Positions 59,874 through 64,000 of a DNA stretch of 64,000 nucleotides are shown here, piece after piece. The DNA is from Mycolicibacterium stellerae. Lineage in GTDB: Bacteria > Actinomycetota > Actinomycetes > Mycobacteriales > Mycobacteriaceae. The notes beneath the pieces were generated by a model. It saw only the letters and a program-made list of their open reading frames with translations, had not been told where the DNA came from and did no database searches. Where the stretch lies: the NCBI RefSeq assembly GCF_003719305.1, contig NZ_RARC01000003.1:1-64000 (forward strand), read 5' to 3'. Made by a program: the position numbers and the translations under genes. Numbering within the stretch: position 1 is the first letter of the stretch; every line of letters begins with the position of its first letter.

Positions 59874-60394
59874 TCCCGCCCGCGGATCGGATCGCTGCCG
59901 TCCCAGCCTGCGGCGACGTCGCGGATGTATTGGAAGAACTGGCCTTTGGGTCCGCTGATGTCGGAGAGTTCGATCACTGTGCCCTGTTCGGCTTCTGTGT
60001 CGAGGTAGGCGAACCGGCCTCGTTCGCCGCCGATGCTGCCTTCCTGTCCGATCACGTACCCATCGGCGAGAGCCGTGTCGAGGAGCTTCTGGTAATTGTC
60101 GGACCAGTAGGCGATGTGTTGCATCCCTTCGCGTCCGGCGTCGAGGAAGTCCTTGTACATCGACGGGGCGTCGTTGCGTGGCTGGATCAGTTCGAGTTGC
60201 ACGTCACCGGAATTGGCCAGCGCCACGCTCATCTGCATGTCGGAGTCCACGCCGCGATAGCGAAAGAAGTCGGTTTGGACCCGGTCGACGTAGAACCACG
60301 GGCCGACGCCGTGGCGGACCCAGTTGTCCATCGAGGCGTCGATGTCGCGCACGACATAACCGATCTGGGCGATCTTCCCGAACTTGATGCTCAT
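59870..60394 (-). CDS. VOC family (glyoxalase/dioxygenase-like) protein
   Basis: A 174-residue vicinal oxygen chelate protein. It begins FGKIAQIGYVVRDIDASMDNWVRHGVGPWF and has metal-ligand type residues in VQLELIQPRND and GMQHIAYWSDNYQKLLD, ending GTVIELSDISG. The fold serves dioxygenases, epimerases and lyases; the substrate is unknown. It overlaps both neighbours by four bases (ATGA at 60391 and 59870), so TetR, VOC and CMD are made from one message. Confidence 0.88.
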   Translation of the reverse strand: MSIKFGKIAQIGYVVRDIDASMDNWVRHGVGPWFYVDRVQTDFFRYRGVDSDMQMSVALANSGDVQLELIQPRNDAPSMYKDFLDAGREGMQHIAYWSDNYQKLLDTALADGYVIGQEGSIGGERGRFAYLDTEAEQGTVIELSDISGPKGQFFQYIRDVAAGWDGSDPIRGRE

Positions 60395-61044
60395 GGTCGA
60401 CTCTCTTTTTGGTCCTGGCGGAGGCGGTGGACGAGGAGGGCTTCGACTTCGCCGCGGGCAGCAGTGAGGTCGATCTGGTCGTCGATCAGGGATTGCAGAG
60501 CGACGCCGCGCAGCATTGCGATGGTCACCGTGGCGAGTCCGTGCGCGTCGATCGAGCCTGGGATCTCGCCGGCGGAGGCGGCGCGGTTGATGCGCTTTTC
60601 GATCTCTTCGCGAAACTCGCGGTCGGCGGCCACCATCCGGCTTCTGGTTTCGTCGTCGGGGTTGGCGACGGCGTCTGCCCACAGCGCAAGGCGTGCCCGG
60701 TTGACCGGTTGCAGATCGGTGACGACATCGAAGTAGATTGCGATGAGGGTGCGCAATTCGGTTGTGGCGTCACCTGATTCGCCTTGATCGAACATCGCCT
60801 CGCGGAACTGATGGGTGACGGCTTCCACGAGCCGCTGCATCAGAGCACCCTTGGAGCCGAAGTGGTGGGTGGCCAAGCCGCGGCTGTAGCCCGCGCGCTC
60901 TCCGACGTTGGCAAGCGTGACGCGGGCCGGTCCGACTTCACCGACCATCTCGGCTGCGGCGGTCACCAGGCGCTGCTCGGCTTCGGCCCGGCGAACCTCC
61001 TGCGTACGCGGTCCGGTGGTGCTCCCGCGTTGTGCTGCGCTCAT
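60391..61044 (-). CDS. TetR family regulator of the VOC-CMD operon
   Basis: A 217-residue TetR protein. The helix-turn-helix region is LVTAAAEMVGEVGPARVTLANVGERAGYSRGLATHHFGSKGALM, in which RGLATHHF is the recognition helix. It is first in the operon and overlaps the VOC gene by four bases. A 22-bp palindrome with perfect 9-base arms lies 15 bases upstream of its start, so it almost certainly represses its own operon. The inducing ligand is not known. Confidence 0.9.
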   Translation of the reverse strand: MSAAQRGSTTGPRTQEVRRAEAEQRLVTAAAEMVGEVGPARVTLANVGERAGYSRGLATHHFGSKGALMQRLVEAVTHQFREAMFDQGESGDATTELRTLIAIYFDVVTDLQPVNRARLALWADAVANPDDETRSRMVAADREFREEIEKRINRAASAGEIPGSIDAHGLATVTIAMLRGVALQSLIDDQIDLTAARGEVEALLVHRLRQDQKESRP

Positions 61045-61058
61045 TGTCGCTCCCTTAC

Positions 61059-61080
61059 TAACTTGTTGACTAACAAGTTA
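61059..61080. promoter_or_regulatory. 22-bp palindromic operator of the TetR-VOC-CMD operon
   Basis: TAACTTGTT and AACAAGTTA are perfect 9-base arms around GACT, 15 bases upstream of the TetR start. A second, smaller repeat GGTAC-TGGTT-GGTACC follows 3 bases further up. Confidence 0.75.
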
Positions 61081-61116
61081 AGGTACTGGTTGGTACCGCG
61101 TCAAGGACCTGTGATT

Positions 61117-62337
61117 TCAGACCGCCGCGCCGGCTTTGACTGCGGGTCGATCCTGGTGGATCTGACGCAGGAATCGACCGATGGCGGCGACAACTGCTCC
61201 GGCACGCGCTCCGTCGATCAGGTCGAAACCGTGACCGACGCCCGGCAACTCGACGTAACCCACGGTTGTGGCCGACACGGATCGCAGCTTCTCGACGAAT
61301 GTGCGCGCCTCGCCGACAGGAATGAGGCTGTCGCGGCTTCCGTGCACAACGAGAAACGGTGGCGCAGCTTCGTGGATCCGATCCACCGGCGACGCCGCGC
61401 CGAACACTTCGGGGTGACGAACCTGCGACCGCTTGACGACCACGCGCTCGAGGAATTCCATGAATCGTGCGCGCTGCACCGTGGAACGGTCCTGCCAGTC
61501 GTAGAGGCCATACAGGCTGACGACGGCATCGACCGATGTGTCGGCGTCAGCAGGAAGTTCGGTTTGCCACTGCGGATCGTTGGCGGTGAGCCCGGCCAGC
61601 GTTGCCAAATGTCCGCCGGCCGAACACCCCGCGGCGACAACGAATGTGGGGTCTCCGCCAAACTCGGCGACGTTGGCGCGCGCCCAAGCGATCGCTGCCT
61701 TCACATCGGTCATCTGGCGCGGCCAGCGATGTTGCGGGCTGGTCCGGTATTCGACGGACAAGCAGACCCAGCCTCGTCTGACCAAGTGGGCCATCAGTGC
61801 GTGGCCTTGCAGCGTCCGGCTTCCGAACACCCACGCTCCGCCCGGAATGTAGACAAGTACCGGAGCGGGCGCGCCGGGGTGTTCCCGGCTTCGCCATACG
61901 TCGAGTACTTGACTGGGGTGGCTGCCGTAGTGCACCGATGACCGATGTACGTAGCGGCGCTGGCCGGCCGCCTTCCACACGGGAGCGCGCTGCGGATGTG
62001 ACGGCCACGGATGTGCGAGTTCGTCGGCGCTCACGATGCCCTGCAACGCTTCGGTGAGCACCGACGGTGTCAGCGCGAGCTGTTGGGCTCGGAGTTCGTC
62101 CCTGCCTGGGTCGAACCGCGCACTGGCCATCGCTGAAACGATGCCGGGAAGGTACGCCCTGCCACAGACGCTCAGAGCGGCCATGCCGCTGATCGGCTGG
62201 ATATGTCGCCCGATCATCGGAGTCGACGCCGATACGCCGCTCAGCGCGATCAAGTAGTCACCTGGCTTTGCTCGTGCCATCCATCGGAGGCAGGATTGGA
62301 CGGTGCGAACCGCCTGTCCAGCTTCCATTTGCGACAT
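61117..62337 (-). CDS. LipC-like carboxylesterase
   Basis: A 406-residue alpha/beta hydrolase of the hormone-sensitive-lipase-like Lip family. The oxyanion motif is VLVYIPGGAWVFGSRTLQG, the nucleophile is Ser in VAAGCSAGGHLATLAG, the acid is in VVHGSRDSLIPV and the His is in LPGVGHGFDLIDG. The 130-residue N-terminal region (GDYLIALSGVSASTP; RYVHRSSVHYGSHPSQVLDVWR) is like that of M. tuberculosis LipC. In M. tuberculosis lipC is next to a WS/DGAT gene as I recall it, and here too it is divergent from one. It probably hydrolyses short-chain esters or acylglycerols at the envelope. Confidence 0.88.
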   Translation of the reverse strand: MSQMEAGQAVRTVQSCLRWMARAKPGDYLIALSGVSASTPMIGRHIQPISGMAALSVCGRAYLPGIVSAMASARFDPGRDELRAQQLALTPSVLTEALQGIVSADELAHPWPSHPQRAPVWKAAGQRRYVHRSSVHYGSHPSQVLDVWRSREHPGAPAPVLVYIPGGAWVFGSRTLQGHALMAHLVRRGWVCLSVEYRTSPQHRWPRQMTDVKAAIAWARANVAEFGGDPTFVVAAGCSAGGHLATLAGLTANDPQWQTELPADADTSVDAVVSLYGLYDWQDRSTVQRARFMEFLERVVVKRSQVRHPEVFGAASPVDRIHEAAPPFLVVHGSRDSLIPVGEARTFVEKLRSVSATTVGYVELPGVGHGFDLIDGARAGAVVAAIGRFLRQIHQDRPAVKAGAAV

Positions 62338-62511
62338 ACCTGCAGCTTACGCGCGTAAGTTGCTCATACGCGGGGGAATAGGCCTCGCCGAGGGGCGGTT
62401 TGCTGCTCCGGTGCCGGTCAGGGGTCTTTCTCCAGGATGTGACGTGTAGTCCGATCATCTGCGAGCAGGGCCTTGCGTGTGGCTTCGAGAACCGAGGGGA
62501 ACCAACTTGAC

Positions 62512-63957
62512 ATGGAGCAGTTGAGCTGGACCGACGACATGATGTTGCGCGCCGAAAAGCCGGAGACTCCGATGCAGATCCAGATGCTGTTGATCTATGA
62601 CCAGTCGACCGCGCCCGCCGGCAAGGTCACCTTCAAGCGCATTCTTGGCGAGATCGATGCCCGGCTGCATCTGGCGCCGACGTTCCGTCGGCGGTTGACC
62701 GACTTACCCGGCAGCCTGCATATGCCGTACTGGGTCGATGATCCGAACTTCGATCTCGAGTACCACGTACGCCATATCGCTTTGCCCCAGCCCGGGGACT
62801 GGCGTCAGCTGTGCATACAGATCGCCCGCATCCATGGCCGCCAGCTCGATCTGCGCCGGCCACCGTGGGAGATGACGGTGATCGAGGGTCTGAACTCCAT
62901 CCCCGGCGTGCCAGAGGGATCGTTCGCGATCTCGATCAAGCTGCACCACTGCGTCGTCGACGGGATGGAAAGCGTCGAGCTGATGGCGGCCATGCATGAC
63001 CTTGCGCACGACAGCGCGCGTCCCGCCCCACCGGAGAAGCCCTGGAATCCCGGCGCTCTGCCCTCGACAGCAGACCTGGTCGCGCGGACGGCGATCAACG
63101 GTGTGCTCCACCCGCTGCGGGCGGGCAAGGTCTTGGTGCCCGGTGCCCTTGGCGTTCTCGGTGCGCTGCGTAACATCGCGGAGCTGCCGGGCAAGATCGC
63201 CGGCGGTCTCGCGGCCGCGCTGGCCCCCGGCTCGAGTTCCCTGTTCGCGCCGAGCACGCGTTTCAACGGCGCGCCAACACCGCAAAGGGCGTTCGAAGCC
63301 CGCTTTCACGACCTGACAGATTTCAAGCGGATCAAGGCATGCGTGCCGGACGCGACCATCAACGACGTAGCACTTGCCTATGTCGGGGGTGCGCTGCGCC
63401 ACTATCTGGACGGTCACGGGGAGCTACCTGAGGAGACTTTGGTCGCTGCCTGCCCGGCTTCGATTCGGTCCAGCAGTGAAACCGGTAGCGGCGGCAACCG
63501 ACTGTTCGGCCGGTTGCACGCACTCGAAACCACGATCGCCGACCCGCTCGAACGGCTGGCGGCGATCGTCGACGAGACCTCCGCGTTCCGCGACACCGCT
63601 GATTCCTCGAGCAGCACCCGGTTGATGGACCTGGTGGGCACGGTGCCAACCACGTTGTTGGGCTTGACGGTGAAAGCCGCAAGCGCAGTGCCGTTTTCGG
63701 CCCCTGCGATCGCCAACACCACTGTGAGCAACGTGCCGGGCCCGACCGATCCGATCTTCTTCGCCGGCGCTCGCCTGCTGAAGGTCACCGGTCTTGGCCC
63801 GCTGATCGGCGGGATGAACCTCTTCCACATCGTGGCGAGCCACAACGGAACAGTCTCGATCGGCGTGACAGCGGATCGTAGTGCGCTACCCGATCCGGGT
63901 CACTATGCCGACTGCATGCAGTGCTCTTTCGAGGAGATGCTCAGCGCCGCGGGATGA
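62512..63957 (+). CDS. WS/DGAT family O-acyltransferase (triacylglycerol synthase)
   Basis: A 481-residue wax ester synthase / diacylglycerol acyltransferase. The catalytic HHxxxDG is HHCVVDG at 145-151; RLDLRRPPWE-like QLDLRRPPWEMTVIEGL precedes it. The second half has NDVALAYVGGALRHYL, PASIRSSSETGSGGNRLFGRL and VSNVPGPTDPIFFAGA. Such enzymes make storage triacylglycerol from diacylglycerol and acyl-CoA at the membrane. I start at ATG 62512 (MEQLSWTDDMML), the normal family N-terminus; the frame is open 13 codons further. It is divergent from the LipC-like esterase, giving a making-and-breaking lipid pair. Confidence 0.93.
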   Translation: MEQLSWTDDMMLRAEKPETPMQIQMLLIYDQSTAPAGKVTFKRILGEIDARLHLAPTFRRRLTDLPGSLHMPYWVDDPNFDLEYHVRHIALPQPGDWRQLCIQIARIHGRQLDLRRPPWEMTVIEGLNSIPGVPEGSFAISIKLHHCVVDGMESVELMAAMHDLAHDSARPAPPEKPWNPGALPSTADLVARTAINGVLHPLRAGKVLVPGALGVLGALRNIAELPGKIAGGLAAALAPGSSSLFAPSTRFNGAPTPQRAFEARFHDLTDFKRIKACVPDATINDVALAYVGGALRHYLDGHGELPEETLVAACPASIRSSSETGSGGNRLFGRLHALETTIADPLERLAAIVDETSAFRDTADSSSSTRLMDLVGTVPTTLLGLTVKAASAVPFSAPAIANTTVSNVPGPTDPIFFAGARLLKVTGLGPLIGGMNLFHIVASHNGTVSIGVTADRSALPDPGHYADCMQCSFEEMLSAAG

Positions 63958-63968
63958 TCGGTGAATCG

Positions 63969-64000
63969 TCAGCGCTCGATCATCTCCATCTGCGCATCGG
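63969..64000 (-). CDS. 3' end of an unidentified gene (edge of window)
   Basis: The minus strand ends a frame DAQMEMIER followed by TGA at 63971-63969. It is convergent with the WS/DGAT gene. Ten codons are too few for an assignment. Confidence 0.35.
   Translation of the reverse strand, partial: DAQMEMIER

Overview
The window is high-GC actinobacterial DNA from a mycobacterium, most likely a non-tuberculous, environmental-type species. The evidence is an antigen 85 mycolyltransferase, a cutinase, a WS/DGAT triacylglycerol synthase, FprA, many FadE-type acyl-CoA dehydrogenases, an ssrA tag ADSNQRDYALAA close to the M. tuberculosis tag, and gene neighbourhoods recalled from M. tuberculosis (nuoA with a small response regulator; fadE24-fadE23 with hisN; prfB-mscS-ftsE-ftsX-smpB). 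Many genes appear leaderless: a TANNNT box lies 6-8 bases before a GTG or ATG.

Layout. 0-2.4 kb: the end of nuoA, an atypical response regulator, YceI, an NTF2-like protein and a methyltransferase. 2.4-10.1 kb: a tightly coupled eight-gene minus-strand catabolic operon (ring-cleavage-type dioxygenase, alpha/beta hydrolase, CaiB CoA transferase, HMG-CoA lyase-like enzyme, TetR, acyl-CoA dehydrogenase, APH-type kinase, DUF6285) behind a 30-bp palindrome. 10.1-18.4 kb: a DDN-like F420 enzyme, an HsaA-like monooxygenase with a TetR, antigen 85, a quinone reductase, fadE23, fadE24 (behind a perfect 24-bp palindrome) and hisN. 18.4-24.2 kb: a five-gene island (HAD phosphatase, FGGY kinase, HisC-like aminotransferase, APC permease, GntR) flanked by direct repeats that duplicate the hisN start and the neighbouring promoter.

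24.2-36.7 kb is mostly core: PPOX enzyme, Clp-N protein, fprA, prfB, mscS-like channel, ftsEX, smpB, an EamA transporter, a GAP protein, a GGDEF-EAL protein and a mycothiol-type protein. The tmRNA gene ssrA follows. From its 3' end to 43.57 kb lies a segment (cutinase, alcohol dehydrogenase, a membrane protein, Ser/Thr kinase, secreted protein) that ends in a decayed copy of the ssrA 3' end plus a terminator, so it looks like an old integrated island. Just beyond it is a shrunken duplicate of the kinase gene.

45-56 kb: an SDR-like protein, IMPase, a GT4-GH13-DUF309 set, half of a GT-B glycosyltransferase, an orphan histidine kinase, secreted proteins, a cupin and a zinc-ribbon SDR. 56-64 kb: a sulfotransferase and DUF1214 pair sharing an operator sequence with a nearby TetR; a CMD-VOC-TetR operon behind a second palindrome; a LipC-like esterase; a WS/DGAT acyltransferase. 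I saw no CRISPR array, rRNA, complete tRNA, transposase or integrase.
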